DNA from: Chryseobacterium camelliae
Lineage (GTDB): Bacteria; Bacteroidota; Bacteroidia; Flavobacteriales; Weeksellaceae
Length of the DNA: 64,000 bases
Direction: 5' to 3'
NCBI RefSeq assembly: GCF_002770595.1
Contig: NZ_CP022986.1
Span: forward strand, 3,844,001 to 3,908,000
Positions within the stretch are counted from its first letter, which is position 1, and every line of letters begins with the position of its first letter. Below the pieces are notes generated by a model. It worked only from the letters and a program-made list of their open reading frames with translations. It was not told where the DNA came from and did not search any database. The position numbers and the translations under genes are program-made. Positions 55,674 to 64,000 of the stretch are shown here, in pieces.

Positions 55674-56795
55674 ATGAAAAAAAATTTAAACAATATCCTG
55701 ACAGCGGTCCTATTCATTTTTCTGATGAATAAAAACTTTGCACAGACAGCTAGCAGTAAAAATGCAGCGAAAAAAGAATTCCGCTATACCAATCCTGTGA
55801 CCAGGGATTCCGCGATTTCCATGCGCGATCATTTTATTATCAAAGAAGGGGATACCTGGTATTGCGTAGGAACTTCCAACCCGGTCTGGGAAGGGCAGAA
55901 TCCGGGAGTCCGGCTTTTGGTTTCAAAGGATTTGCTCCACTGGAAGCAGCATTCCTTTTTGATTGATGCTAAAAAACTGCCTCCCAACACCCCATACAAC
56001 GGAAGATTCTGGGCACCCGAAATTCATAAAATAAAAGGAAAATTCTATATGACGGTGAACAGCGGCCAGGTGACTCAAAAAGATCCAAAAGGAATGGCCA
56101 CACACGGCATCTGGCTTTTCTCTTCCGATAAAGTTACGGGCCCTTACACATTACTTAACGGTCCGCTCACGCCACAATATAACAATGATGCTACATTGTT
56201 TGAAGATGAAGACGGTCAGGTGTATTTATACTGCAGCGGTAATGGACTGTTTCAGGCTAAAATCGACTTAAAAACAGGAAAGCTTACCACTCCGATTCAA
56301 AAATTCCTGGATAAGAAACAGCCTGGATGGCCCGATTGGATGCAGGGAGGCATTGAAGGCCCTTTTGTCATCAAAAAAGAGGGGACTTATTTTATGTTTT
56401 TCTCGACCTGGACGAGAGGATATGAAGTGGCTTTACTTAAATCCAAAAATCCGATGGGTCCCTGGGAACTTGCTTCTCCGGAACCAATTTTCGGAACCCG
56501 TAAAAGAGGATACCGACAGGCCATGGCCAAAGAAAACGGTTACGAAAACCTGGAATTTACCGATACACCGGATCCTTATCAGGAAACAGGGCACAATGCT
56601 TTATTTATTGGCCCTGACGGGAATTTATGGAATTCATGCCATTATTTCATGGATGAAAAACGGCCGTATCCGTACAGCCAGACCTTTCAACCTTGGGAAC
56701 TGGGTCCGCAAATGGGAATCGAGCCGGTACATTACAGGAACGGAATGTTCTTTATCGACGGACCAACCTGGACGGAACAAGTCATTAAGTATTAG
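55674..56795 (+). CDS. Glycoside hydrolase family 43-like protein
   Basis: The protein has 373 residues from ATG 55674, one base after the GH115 stop. The signal peptide is MKKNLNNILTAVLFIFLMNK. The five-bladed propeller motifs are RDHFIIKEGDTWYCVG (candidate base Asp), FWAPEIHKIKGKFYM and IEGPFVIKKEGTYFMFF (candidate acid Glu). GH43 members act on arabinose or xylose links. Being coupled to GH115 suggests joint attack on glucuronoarabinoxylan. Confidence 0.87.
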   Translation: MKKNLNNILTAVLFIFLMNKNFAQTASSKNAAKKEFRYTNPVTRDSAISMRDHFIIKEGDTWYCVGTSNPVWEGQNPGVRLLVSKDLLHWKQHSFLIDAKKLPPNTPYNGRFWAPEIHKIKGKFYMTVNSGQVTQKDPKGMATHGIWLFSSDKVTGPYTLLNGPLTPQYNNDATLFEDEDGQVYLYCSGNGLFQAKIDLKTGKLTTPIQKFLDKKQPGWPDWMQGGIEGPFVIKKEGTYFMFFSTWTRGYEVALLKSKNPMGPWELASPEPIFGTRKRGYRQAMAKENGYENLEFTDTPDPYQETGHNALFIGPDGNLWNSCHYFMDEKRPYPYSQTFQPWELGPQMGIEPVHYRNGMFFIDGPTWTEQVIKY

Positions 56796-57046
56796 TGTAA
56801 AAGATTGAAATTTATTTAAATTTTTACCTTTTATAGATTGTCTGTTGTAATGATAAATTTACAAATACATTGGTGTCATAAAACAATGATAACAAATTTA
56901 CCAACTGTAAATATCTTTTGTGAAACCTAAAGAAAATTATACGCAAATGGTAATTTAGATTACGACAGCTGTATAATAAGAATAACAGCAATTTAAATAT
57001 GCCCTCAACATGCAAAGTGTTGGGGGCTTTTCTATTAACGAATACG

Positions 57047-57115
57047 TGTAGTTATTTTACTACATCAACTTCCAGTTTCCACTACAAAGAAACTTTTATG
57101 GCCGCCGTAGATTTG
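57047..57115 (+). promoter_or_regulatory. Promoter region of 181-residue gene copy 4
   Basis: Dyad TGTAGT-N6-ACTACA at 57047-57064 and TAGATTTG at 57108-57115. It is nearly identical to the copy 2 region. Confidence 0.65.
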
Positions 57116-57168
57116 TATTGTTCAAAAGAGGACAATTAATCAGGAATAAAAAATAAAATAATACGATC

Positions 57169-57714
57169 ATGACAAAACAAATCGCCATAGCAGCCTTAAC
57201 GATCACAGCTTTCATCTTAGGAACCAACAATGCCCAGGCTCAAAACACGACCGCTACCACAACGGTAAACATCACCCTGAACGATGTTATCTCTATCGAC
57301 GCGGGAAGTACGGCCATCGGGAATACGGTTGACTTCAATTATGCCACTGCAGCAGACTACAACTCTGACCAGACGATTACCAAAGCCAATTCTTTAAAAG
57401 TGACTTCAACGAAGAACTTTAATGTTAAGGTAAAGGCAGGGGGAGCAAGCTTTGTTAACGGAACCAACCTGATCCCTGTCAATGTCCTGACCATAAAAGC
57501 CGCTTCCGCTTCCGGAACTATGGGCGGGACAAAAAGCGCGGTGGTTTTATCTGCAACGGACCAGACTTTAGTATCCAATGCTCCGCTGGGAAGCGCATTG
57601 ACCCTGAACCTGGACTACACGATTCCGGCAGCAAAATCATCATCTTCCGATATCTTAGGTAAACCGGCCGGAACGTATACACAAACCGTAACGTATACCG
57701 CAACAGCTTTATAA
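57169..57714 (+). CDS. Secreted beta-sandwich (pilin/DUF4402-like) protein, copy 4
   Basis: The protein has 181 residues, the same as copy 3. The signal peptide is MTKQIAIAALTITAFILGTN with cleavage after AQAQ. It is the last of the four units. The following flank leads into the right copy of the 110-bp direct repeat. No other secretion gene is nearby. Confidence 0.7.
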   Translation: MTKQIAIAALTITAFILGTNNAQAQNTTATTTVNITLNDVISIDAGSTAIGNTVDFNYATAADYNSDQTITKANSLKVTSTKNFNVKVKAGGASFVNGTNLIPVNVLTIKAASASGTMGGTKSAVVLSATDQTLVSNAPLGSALTLNLDYTIPAAKSSSSDILGKPAGTYTQTVTYTATAL

Positions 57715-57966
57715 TAAACTTTTTTTCATATTAATATTTTGTGATTTGGTGTGTCAAAGGCTTCCTACGGGAGGCCTTTGATTTTGTGTGTATGGATACC
57801 GAAATAGAGAACATTCGAAATCCGGGAATAAGGAGCTGTCAGCGGTAAGGCAGAATTTAGGTTTTGGATATTTAAATCCGATTAATTCATCACTAAATAT
57901 TCAGTAAATCTATCAGGCCTTTTAATATCTTTTTTAGAGGTATCAAATCTAAAAAAAAGATTACAT

Positions 57967-58075
57967 AAATGTATTTTTACCGCAGAATGGTTGCCAATGG
58001 ATGGCCGATTATGGCCACAAAGGTTCTGTAAATTGGCCGCAGAATTATTTAATTTCCTGCGAATGGTAATTTATT
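57967..58075. repeat. Direct repeat bounding the array, right copy
   Basis: It matches 43840-43950 along its length (tgtatttttaccgcagaatg, tatggccacaaaggttctgt, attatttaatttcctgcgaa). Together the copies enclose 14 kb containing all four 181-residue genes and the inserted accessory genes. Confidence 0.8.
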
Positions 58076-58078
58076 TTT

Positions 58079-58570
58079 CTATTCGTCAGCTTCCATCTTA
58101 ACCAGTGCATTTTCAATCTGCCTTCGATGCCTTAAAATATGGACAATAGCATGTTCCAACATCTGTTCTACATCGTATTGCTGTCCCCACATTGTGTTTA
58201 TCTTTTTCGATTGATCAAACTCTTCCAGGATAATATCTGGATTTCTGGTGAAAAAATCAACATTATATTTCAGCGCTTCCCTGAGTTGTAAGATATAAGG
58301 GGAAATGTGGTCAAACTGCAACCGTTCCGGCCTGACCGTTTCCAGCCCAATTGAATTTTCAATATACACTGCATAACTGAACATCGAGGCGGTTACATGC
58401 GTTAAAATGGTTTGAATGGAAATACAGTCCGGATCTGAGCTTTTCGGCTCAATGGTTGTAGTCAGTTGACGCTGGCTGATTGGAATGATTACCGTAATCA
58501 GCTCGTCAACAGCCTTTTTATATTCATCCATGAGTGCAGCAATCGCGCCTGTAAGATTATGGGCTTCCAT
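58079..58570 (-). CDS. DinB-like helical-bundle protein
   Basis: The protein has 163 residues from ATG 58570. Helix-rich sequence with His residues near ILTHVTASMFSYAVYIE and VEQMLEHAIVHILRHRRQIE matches the metal-binding DinB/YfiT-like bundle (HxxxH near the end). Members include thiol S-transferases and unknowns. No specific activity is assigned. It lies just outside the array. Confidence 0.7.
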   Translation of the reverse strand: MEAHNLTGAIAALMDEYKKAVDELITVIIPISQRQLTTTIEPKSSDPDCISIQTILTHVTASMFSYAVYIENSIGLETVRPERLQFDHISPYILQLREALKYNVDFFTRNPDIILEEFDQSKKINTMWGQQYDVEQMLEHAIVHILRHRRQIENALVKMEADE

Positions 58571-58632
58571 TAAACAAATATAATTGTTTTTTTTAAATCT
58601 ATTTGGATAATACAACCCTCGGAAAGTGTTTC

Positions 58633-58659
58633 CTCGTTCCCGCGAGCGTCATGCTCGTA
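58633..58659. repeat. REP half-element, copy 6
   Basis: Only one arm remains (cgcgagcgtcatgctcgtac). It marks the right edge of the REPIN-rich accessory segment. Confidence 0.7.
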
Positions 58660-58844
58660 CATTCCATTACAATTCTATTCATTAAAGATACTTATTTAGC
58701 CGTAGTTTTTGTTCGGTTACTAGAGAGGAACCTGGCGAATATACAAACACGTTAACTTGAATATAATCGAAATGAATAAGAGTACAGGAAACCTGCAAGT
58801 ATTACAATTCTCAACGGAAACGATTCGGGAAACAATTAAAATAT

Positions 58845-58882
58845 AAAAACTCTATCTGAATAATAATCAGATAGAGTTTTTA
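58845..58882 (-). terminator. Terminator after tRNA-Leu
   Basis: A 14-bp stem AAAACTCTATCTGA/TCAGATAGAGTTTT with a 7-base loop and T-rich flank lies 6 bp beyond the tRNA 3' end on the minus strand. Confidence 0.85.
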
Positions 58883-58887
58883 GTTAA

Positions 58888-58970
58888 TGGTACCCAGGAC
58901 CGGGATCGAACCGGTACTCCTAAGAACTGGTGTTTGAGACCAGCGCGTCTACCAATTCCGCCACCTGGGC
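58888..58970 (-). tRNA. tRNA-Leu (CAA)
   Basis: The minus-strand sequence begins GCCCAGG and ends CCTGGGTACCA, so CCA is encoded. The anticodon stem CTGGT/ACCAG holds the loop CTCAAAC, giving anticodon CAA. The D-arm (GGCGGAATTGGTAGACGC) and TPsiC arm (CGGTTCGATCCCG) are normal, and the variable arm (TTCTTAGGAGTA) fits class II leucine tRNA. Confidence 0.93.
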
Positions 58971-59048
58971 TGGTGTTACCGTGCTTTTAATTGGTGTGCA
59001 AATATAGAAACTTTTTTAAGATTTAAAAACTTTTTTGTGAACTTTTCT

Positions 59049-59816
59049 TTAAAATTCCAGCTCCAGTCCGTCATAAGCCAGGTGGATGCCTTCCGGGAGA
59101 AGCGGTTCTTCCACATCATACAGGCCGAAATGATGGCTGATATGGGTCAGGAACAATTGCCTGGGCTGCAGTTCTTCAAACAGTTCGATCACATCCGGCA
59201 GGATGAAATGGGCCGGGTGCGGATCAAATTTCCGGATGCAGTTCAGGATCAGGACATCCAGGTTTTTCAGTTTTTCCTTTTCAGCATCCGAGATGAAGCT
59301 TCCGTCTGTAATATAAGCCAGGTTTTTGAATTTATATCCGAGGATGCTGAGCTTATGGTGCATCACTTCTACAGGTGTGATGAGCGTATCTAAAACCGTA
59401 AACGGATTGTTGCCGATTTCATGGAGCTCAAAAGCCGGAGCGCCGGGATAGCGGACATCCGTAAACGCGTAGGCAAAGCGTTTTTTAATTTCCTGCCCGA
59501 CCCGCGGGTGGCAGTACAGCGGCATATCTTTCCCGCTCCTGAAAATCAGGGGCCGCATATCATCGAGACCGATGACGTGGTCATTATGTTCATGGGTGAT
59601 GAGGGCAAGGTCTATACTGGCTTCATGGTTCAGCAGCATCTGCTGGCGGAAGTCCGGCCCGCAGTCAATCAGTATTTTCCGGTGTTCTTCCGTCGTTACC
59701 ATCACAGAGGCACGGAAGCGCTGGTCTTTGGGATTTCCGGAAGTGCAGACCTCACATGTACAGCCGATAACGGGTACGCCCTGCGAAGTGCCGGTTCCTA
59801 AAAATTTCAACTTCAT
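59049..59816 (-). CDS. MBL-fold metallo-hydrolase (PhnP-like)
   Basis: The protein has 255 residues. It starts MKLKFLGTGTSQGVPVIGC. The metal motif is ITHEHNDHVIGLDD (HxHxDH). Further His ligands lie in VMHHK and THISHH. A CTCEVC pair near residue 20 could bind structural zinc, as in PhnP-type phosphodiesterases. It probably cleaves a cyclic or simple phosphodiester. The gene is divergent from the conserved 475-residue protein. Confidence 0.88.
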   Translation of the reverse strand: MKLKFLGTGTSQGVPVIGCTCEVCTSGNPKDQRFRASVMVTTEEHRKILIDCGPDFRQQMLLNHEASIDLALITHEHNDHVIGLDDMRPLIFRSGKDMPLYCHPRVGQEIKKRFAYAFTDVRYPGAPAFELHEIGNNPFTVLDTLITPVEVMHHKLSILGYKFKNLAYITDGSFISDAEKEKLKNLDVLILNCIRKFDPHPAHFILPDVIELFEELQPRQLFLTHISHHFGLYDVEEPLLPEGIHLAYDGLELEF

Positions 59817-59871
59817 TTTGTTTTGAGGTTGGTTTAATTTTGGTAAATTTACGCAAAAATTTAATGTCCTA

Positions 59872-61299
59872 ATGTATCAGAAACTAACTCCTAAACAAAA
59901 AGCATTAACAATTAATCTAGATCCTACTATTTATGGTACTTTCGCGGAAATTGGAGCAGGGCAGGAGACTGTGCGGCACTTTTTTAGAGCAGGAGGGGCT
60001 TCCGGTACAATCGCCAAGGCAATGTCTGCCTACGACAAGGATTTTAGTGATGCCATTTACGGAAAAGAAGTCAAGAACCGGTATGTGACCCAGAACAGGC
60101 TCCGTAAAATGCTCCGCTACGAAGTGTCTCTGATCGAGGAAAGGATTTCCAGGGAGAACAATCCGGACAGGAAGTTCTTTTCCTACGCCAATACGGTAAC
60201 GACCATTAATTTTGACAAGACCATGAGGGGCCACGGCTGGGTGGGAATCCGTTTCCAGGTGAAAGAAAACGAGGACTACAATGAAATTGTGATCCACGTA
60301 AAATTCAAGGAAAACGATGCTACCCTGCAGCAGGAAACCTTGGGGAACCTCGGCGTGAACCTGATTTTCGGGGCTTTTCATTACTTCGATAATCCAAGGA
60401 CCTTAATTGAATCCCTGTACGACGATATTGCCAAGGACAACCTGGAAATTGATATGATCGATTTCAGCGGGCCGGCTTTCTCTTATGTGGACAACAGGCT
60501 GATGTCTTTACAGCTGGTGAAAAACAGCATGACCGATGCCGTGATTTTCAATTCTGAAGGCAATAATATGCTTCCTGCAGACGTCCTGTACAAGAAAAAT
60601 ATTTTTGCGGTCAGGGGAAGTTTCAGGCCTGTGACCAAAGTGAATATAGACATGCTCCGCAACGGGCTGGACATGTTCCTGAAAGATGCTGCCTGTACCC
60701 ATGACGAAACCGAAGTCCTGATTGAAATTACCATTTCCAACCTCAGGGCGGACGGTGACATCAATGAACGGGATTTTATGGACAGGGTAGATGTCCTGGG
60801 CAAATTGGGATATACGGTGATTATTTCCAATTTCTCCGAATACTACAGGCTGATCGATTATTTTGCCACCCATACCAACGGAAACATCGGTGTGGCCATG
60901 GGCGTAAACAATATGCTGATGGTATTCGATGAAAAATACTACAACAATCTTTCCGGGGGCATCCTGGAAGCATTCGGGAAATTCTTCCGTAACGGCATGA
61001 GGGTATACCTGTATCCTTACAAAGACCCTGAAACCCATGAGCTGCTGGATTCATCCAACCTGAAAGTGGATGAAAGCCTGAAAGAGCTCTATAAATATTT
61101 CAAACACAACAACCGTATCGTAGATATTACCAGCTATAATCCGGAGTACCTGGAAATCTATTCCAGGGAGATCCTGAAGAAAATCGCCTGCAATGTAAAA
61201 GGCTGGGAATCCCAGGTTCCGGAAGGCGTTGCGGAAATGATCAAAGAGCGCGGGATGTTCGGCTATAAAGAAGAACTTTCCCTAAAACAATTCTCTTAA
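59872..61299 (+). CDS. Conserved 475-residue cytosolic protein, function not recognised
   Basis: There is no signal peptide or membrane helix. The N-terminus LDPTIYGTFAEIGAGQETVR, continuing FFRAGGASGTIAKAMSAYDK, looks strongly conserved. The middle reads as an alpha/beta protein (VLIEITISNLRADGDI, LGKLGYTVIISNFSEYYRLI). I recall homologs in many Bacteroidota with inconsistent automatic names, none of which I trust. It is followed by a GAF protein after 17 bp, so the two are co-transcribed. The composition is core-genome-like. Confidence 0.75.
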   Translation: MYQKLTPKQKALTINLDPTIYGTFAEIGAGQETVRHFFRAGGASGTIAKAMSAYDKDFSDAIYGKEVKNRYVTQNRLRKMLRYEVSLIEERISRENNPDRKFFSYANTVTTINFDKTMRGHGWVGIRFQVKENEDYNEIVIHVKFKENDATLQQETLGNLGVNLIFGAFHYFDNPRTLIESLYDDIAKDNLEIDMIDFSGPAFSYVDNRLMSLQLVKNSMTDAVIFNSEGNNMLPADVLYKKNIFAVRGSFRPVTKVNIDMLRNGLDMFLKDAACTHDETEVLIEITISNLRADGDINERDFMDRVDVLGKLGYTVIISNFSEYYRLIDYFATHTNGNIGVAMGVNNMLMVFDEKYYNNLSGGILEAFGKFFRNGMRVYLYPYKDPETHELLDSSNLKVDESLKELYKYFKHNNRIVDITSYNPEYLEIYSREILKKIACNVKGWESQVPEGVAEMIKERGMFGYKEELSLKQFS

Positions 61300-61316
61300 A
61301 CCTTAAAAAAAACATT

Positions 61317-61766
61317 ATGTTAGAATTAAAAAAAAGGCTTTCGTCCATCCTTGAAAGTCCGAAACACAATACCGACGAAAAGCTTGAAAAAGTGTGTCAT
61401 CTTCTGGATCAGGAAATTTCGTATTTCAACTGGACCGGGTTCTACTTTAAGAACGGAGATAAAAACGAACTGATCCTGGGCCCTTACGTGGGTGCACCAA
61501 CGGACCACACCATTATTCCTTACGGAAAGGGGATCTGCGGACAGGTAGCCGTTTCCAACGAAACTTTTGTTGTGCCGGATGTTCATCAGCAGGATAATTA
61601 CCTGAGCTGCTCCATTGATACCAAAGCGGAAATTGTGGTCCCGATCTTCAAGAACGGGGAAAACATCGGCCAGATCGATATCGATTCGCATACCCTGGAT
61701 CCTTTTACCAAAGAAGACCTGGAAATGCTGGAATGGCTGTGCCACGAAGTTTCAAAGATTCTGTAG
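61317..61766 (+). CDS. GAF-domain protein, fRMsr-like (free methionine-R-sulfoxide reductase family)
   Basis: The protein has 149 residues. The pattern FNWTGFYFKNGDKNELILGP, then GKGICGQVAVSNETFVVPDV and SCSIDTKAEIVVPIF matches fRMsr. Two of the three family cysteines are present (GICG and LSCS). The one expected in the AC before the GICG loop is replaced (PTDHT). Reductase activity is therefore possible but reduced or altered. It is co-oriented with the conserved gene upstream. Confidence 0.8.
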   Translation: MLELKKRLSSILESPKHNTDEKLEKVCHLLDQEISYFNWTGFYFKNGDKNELILGPYVGAPTDHTIIPYGKGICGQVAVSNETFVVPDVHQQDNYLSCSIDTKAEIVVPIFKNGENIGQIDIDSHTLDPFTKEDLEMLEWLCHEVSKIL

Positions 61767-61789
61767 TATTTTTGAGGCATAAAAATACT

Positions 61790-61820
61790 GCTCCGGTTCC
61801 ATCAGGAACCGGAGCTTTTT
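61790..61820 (+). terminator. Rho-independent terminator after the GAF protein
   Basis: A perfect 11-bp stem GCTCCGGTTCC/GGAACCGGAGC, loop ATCA, followed by TTTTT. Confidence 0.93.
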
Positions 61821-61905
61821 ATTTGAAATAGCATGGAATTAATCCTGATGATCTACTATGTTTTAGAGGAATAACGGATACGAAAAGGGTTCAGATGGAT
61901 GGTAA

Positions 61906-62643
61906 TCAATGGGCAAAAGATTCCACTTCAGCAATCAGGTCTTTGAAATACTGCCCGCATTTTGCAATATGGGTTCCGTACCAGGAAAACGCTTCGCCGT
62001 CCACAATCATGATCGGTTTCTCAGGATAGGTTGCTTTCAGCTCTTCAATATGTTTTTCCCTGAACGGGAAAGGTTCAGAGGACAGCATAATGATATCCGT
62101 ATCGGCGAGGTCTTCCACAGTGATTTCAGGGTACCGGGTTCGATCTTTAAAACTGTTTACAAATCCGATTTCCTGCAGGATATGATGGATAAATGTATCC
62201 GATCCGATGGTCATATACGGATTTTTCCAGATCAGGTAAGCTGCTTTTAACGGGCTGCTTATTTTAGCATTTTCCAGCACTTCATAAATTTTCAGGTTAA
62301 AAAGCTGTGCTTTTTCCTGTTGGTCGAAGAGGTTTCCTAAGGTTTTAAGAAGGTAATAATTATCCTCTACCGTTTCTACATGGGTAACCACTACTTTGAA
62401 TTCTTCCATCAGGGCTTCTACCTGGTCTTTGGTGTTTTCTTCCTTATTGGCAATGATCAGGTCCGGCTTCAGGCTTCTGATCTTTTCAATATTCAGGTTT
62501 TTGGTTCCGCCTATAATTGGGATATTGTTTACCTGACCTTCCGGGTGGATGCAGAATTTTGTTCTTCCGGTAATCTCGTTTTCTGTCAGGCCTAAATCAA
62601 ACAGAGCCTCAGTGATCGAAGGCACAAGGGAAATAACATTCAT
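61906..62643 (-). CDS. Helical-backbone metal-receptor (BtuF-like) protein
   Basis: The protein has 245 residues. Two Rossmann-like lobes are visible: MNVISLVPSITEALFDLGL, GRTKFCIHP, IGGTKNLNIEKIRSLKPDLI, IIMLSSEPFPFREKHIEEL. There is no signal peptide, unlike transport-associated BtuF, so it may act in the cytoplasm. Such signal-less members are common in flavobacteria (recollection). The ligand, perhaps a corrinoid or metal chelate, is unknown. It is 21 bp downstream of mgtE on the same strand. Confidence 0.83.
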   Translation of the reverse strand: MNVISLVPSITEALFDLGLTENEITGRTKFCIHPEGQVNNIPIIGGTKNLNIEKIRSLKPDLIIANKEENTKDQVEALMEEFKVVVTHVETVEDNYYLLKTLGNLFDQQEKAQLFNLKIYEVLENAKISSPLKAAYLIWKNPYMTIGSDTFIHHILQEIGFVNSFKDRTRYPEITVEDLADTDIIMLSSEPFPFREKHIEELKATYPEKPIMIVDGEAFSWYGTHIAKCGQYFKDLIAEVESFAH

Positions 62644-62664
62644 ATTTTGGGACTTTGCCTAAAA

Positions 62665-63987
62665 TTACAAAAGTTTTCCGGTTAGGAAAAGTCCGGCAAC
62701 GGTAAAATAGATGATCAGTCCCGTTACATCCACAAGGGTGGCTACAAACGGAGCGGAAGAGGTAGCAGGGTCCAGCTTGAGTTTTTTCAGGGCAAAAGGA
62801 ATCATGGATCCTGAAAGGGTTCCCCAGAGTACAATGGCAATCAGTGAAACGGAAACGCTCAGCCCAACATACACCCAATAGATCCCGTAATCAAACAGGC
62901 CTATTTTCTGCCAGAGCATGATGCGTATAAATCCTATCACCCCCAATATAGCGCCCAGGCACAATCCTGAGACAATTTCTTTTTTCATGACGTACCACCA
63001 GTCTTTCAGGGTGATTTCCTGCAGGGCCATTGCACGGATGATGAGTGTGGCAGCCTGTGAACCGGAATTTCCGCCACTCGAAATAATCAGCGGAACAAAT
63101 AATGCCAGCACTACGGCCTTTTCAATTTCTTTGTCGAAGTATCCCATGGCGGAAGCGGTAAGCATTTCCGAAATGAACAGGATGATCAGCCAGGTAGCCC
63201 TTTTACGGATCATTTCAGTCCATGACGTATGGGTATAGGGAAGATCCAGCGCGTCAAGTCCCCCGAACTTCTGGATGTCTTCCGTGTTCTGCTGTTCGAT
63301 CTGGTCCAGGATGTCATCAATGGTGACGATGCCTACCAGAACGCCGTTTTCCGTAATAATAGGGAGTGCGCCGCGGTCATATTTTTCAAAGTAGGTCACA
63401 GCATCTTCCTTTGTGGTGGTGGTTGTGATCGCTACAAAATGGTTGTCTGTAATCTCTGAAATAGGAGTGTCCGCTTCGGCAAGCAGCAGGGTACCGATGG
63501 CAATATCATCAATGAGGCGGTTTCTTTCATCCACTACATAGAGGTAATTCATGGTTTCCACCTTTTTTCCTACCTTTTTGATCTGCTGGAGGCATCGCTG
63601 TACCGTCCATTCCTTCCGGATCTGGATGTAGTACGGTGTCATCAGACGTGCAATGGAATCCGAATCATAACCTAACAGTTTCAGGGCAATCCGTCTTTCC
63701 TGAGGATTCAGGTGATTGATGGAATACTTGATCAGCTCATCCGGAAAGTCTTCAAACAGGGCTGTACGGTCATCCGGGGTCATGGCGTTGAGGATCTCCG
63801 AAACTTCATCGCTTCCGATGCTCCGGATGGTTTCTTCCTGGAAGTCAGGATCGAGGTGGGAGAAAACTTCTGCCTTGTACTGCTTTGAAACCTTCAGGAA
63901 TGCCAACAGCCTTTCGTCAGCAGGAAGGTTGCTGAGCGTTTCGGCAATATCGGCAGGATTAAATATGATTTCGTCTCCGGAATTCAA
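62665..63987 (-). CDS. mgtE: MgtE-type magnesium transporter
   Basis: The protein has 440 residues. An N-terminal superhelical domain of about 125 residues ([20 protein letters not shown] and similar) is followed by two CBS domains ([20 protein letters not shown] and [16 protein letters not shown]). The C-terminal membrane part has five helices with the conserved [20 protein letters not shown]. All family parts are present, so it should be a working Mg2+ channel/transporter gated by cytosolic Mg2+. The start at 63987 is followed by 13 bases to the window edge. Confidence 0.93.
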   Translation of the reverse strand: MNSGDEIIFNPADIAETLSNLPADERLLAFLKVSKQYKAEVFSHLDPDFQEETIRSIGSDEVSEILNAMTPDDRTALFEDFPDELIKYSINHLNPQERRIALKLLGYDSDSIARLMTPYYIQIRKEWTVQRCLQQIKKVGKKVETMNYLYVVDERNRLIDDIAIGTLLLAEADTPISEITDNHFVAITTTTTKEDAVTYFEKYDRGALPIITENGVLVGIVTIDDILDQIEQQNTEDIQKFGGLDALDLPYTHTSWTEMIRKRATWLIILFISEMLTASAMGYFDKEIEKAVVLALFVPLIISSGGNSGSQAATLIIRAMALQEITLKDWWYVMKKEIVSGLCLGAILGVIGFIRIMLWQKIGLFDYGIYWVYVGLSVSVSLIAIVLWGTLSGSMIPFALKKLKLDPATSSAPFVATLVDVTGLIIYFTVAGLFLTGKLL

Positions 63988-64000
63988 AGCTTGGAATTTT

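Noticed and set aside
58771..58845. 24-residue frame MNKSTGNLQVLQFSTETIRE before the tRNA terminator
   Set aside because: Too short, no signal features and no recognised family. It could be a gene remnant but cannot be supported.

Overview
The window looks like a chromosomal segment of a Chryseobacterium-type flavobacterium (Bacteroidota). The evidence is family content: paired GLPGLI proteins, a CusA-TolC fusion efflux pump, a YaiO-type barrel, a MgtE transporter and a metal-receptor protein. Promoters also carry the Bacteroidota -7 element TAnnTTTG. Species identity is an inference.

Layout. 1-3.7 kb: a truncated TPR regulator, two tiny exported proteins and a GLPGLI pair. 3.9-12.35 kb (minus strand): an export operon of adaptor, ABC ATPase, two FtsX/MacB-like permeases and a TolC-like channel. 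It has a candidate sigma-54 promoter and palindromic activator sites, and lies across a DUF1016 pseudogene from a sigma-54 activator/sensor-kinase pair (13.3-16 kb) that probably controls it. 16.1-19.2 kb: SRAP protease, DeoR regulator, MFS transporter and a VOC protein. 19.4-29.4 kb: a large hybrid kinase, a lone receiver, a HEAT-repeat protein, a glycosyltransferase fused to an alkaline-phosphatase-superfamily domain, and a convergent YaiO-like barrel, read as an envelope-polysaccharide module. 29.8-35.9 kb: a heavy-metal RND efflux operon.

36.1-38.45 kb is the most exciting part. On the minus strand, an ECF sigma factor, a small region-4-like HTH protein and a 364-residue Cas12f/TnpB-like protein form a tightly coupled operon. 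The Cas12f-like protein has lost the RuvC-I Asp (Ser227) and RuvC-II Glu (Lys322), and ends before the RuvC-III Asp and zinc ribbon, so it should be nuclease-dead. Directly downstream lies a structured candidate guide RNA. Sequence at its 3' end matches the sigma-operon leader over 16 consecutive positions (14 identities plus two G:U-compatible positions), right after a G. This fits a dCas12f-sigma RNA-guided transcription system with a self-targeting guide. An 11-bp-phased CTTCGG/CCGAAG array sits beside it.

38.5-58.6 kb is accessory DNA. It holds AT-rich membrane and coiled-coil genes of unknown function and six REPIN-like palindromes. Four near-identical copies of a secreted 181-residue beta-sandwich protein each carry the same promoter, upstream palindrome and terminator. 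Between them lie Tn3-type debris (transposase tail, frameshifted resolvase), a lipoprotein with JAMM-like and CXXCH motifs, an SDR, an AraC regulator and a GH115/GH43 glycan-degradation pair. 58.9-64 kb returns to ordinary core genes: tRNA-Leu, an MBL-fold hydrolase, a conserved 475-residue protein, a GAF/fRMsr-like protein, a metal-receptor protein and MgtE.
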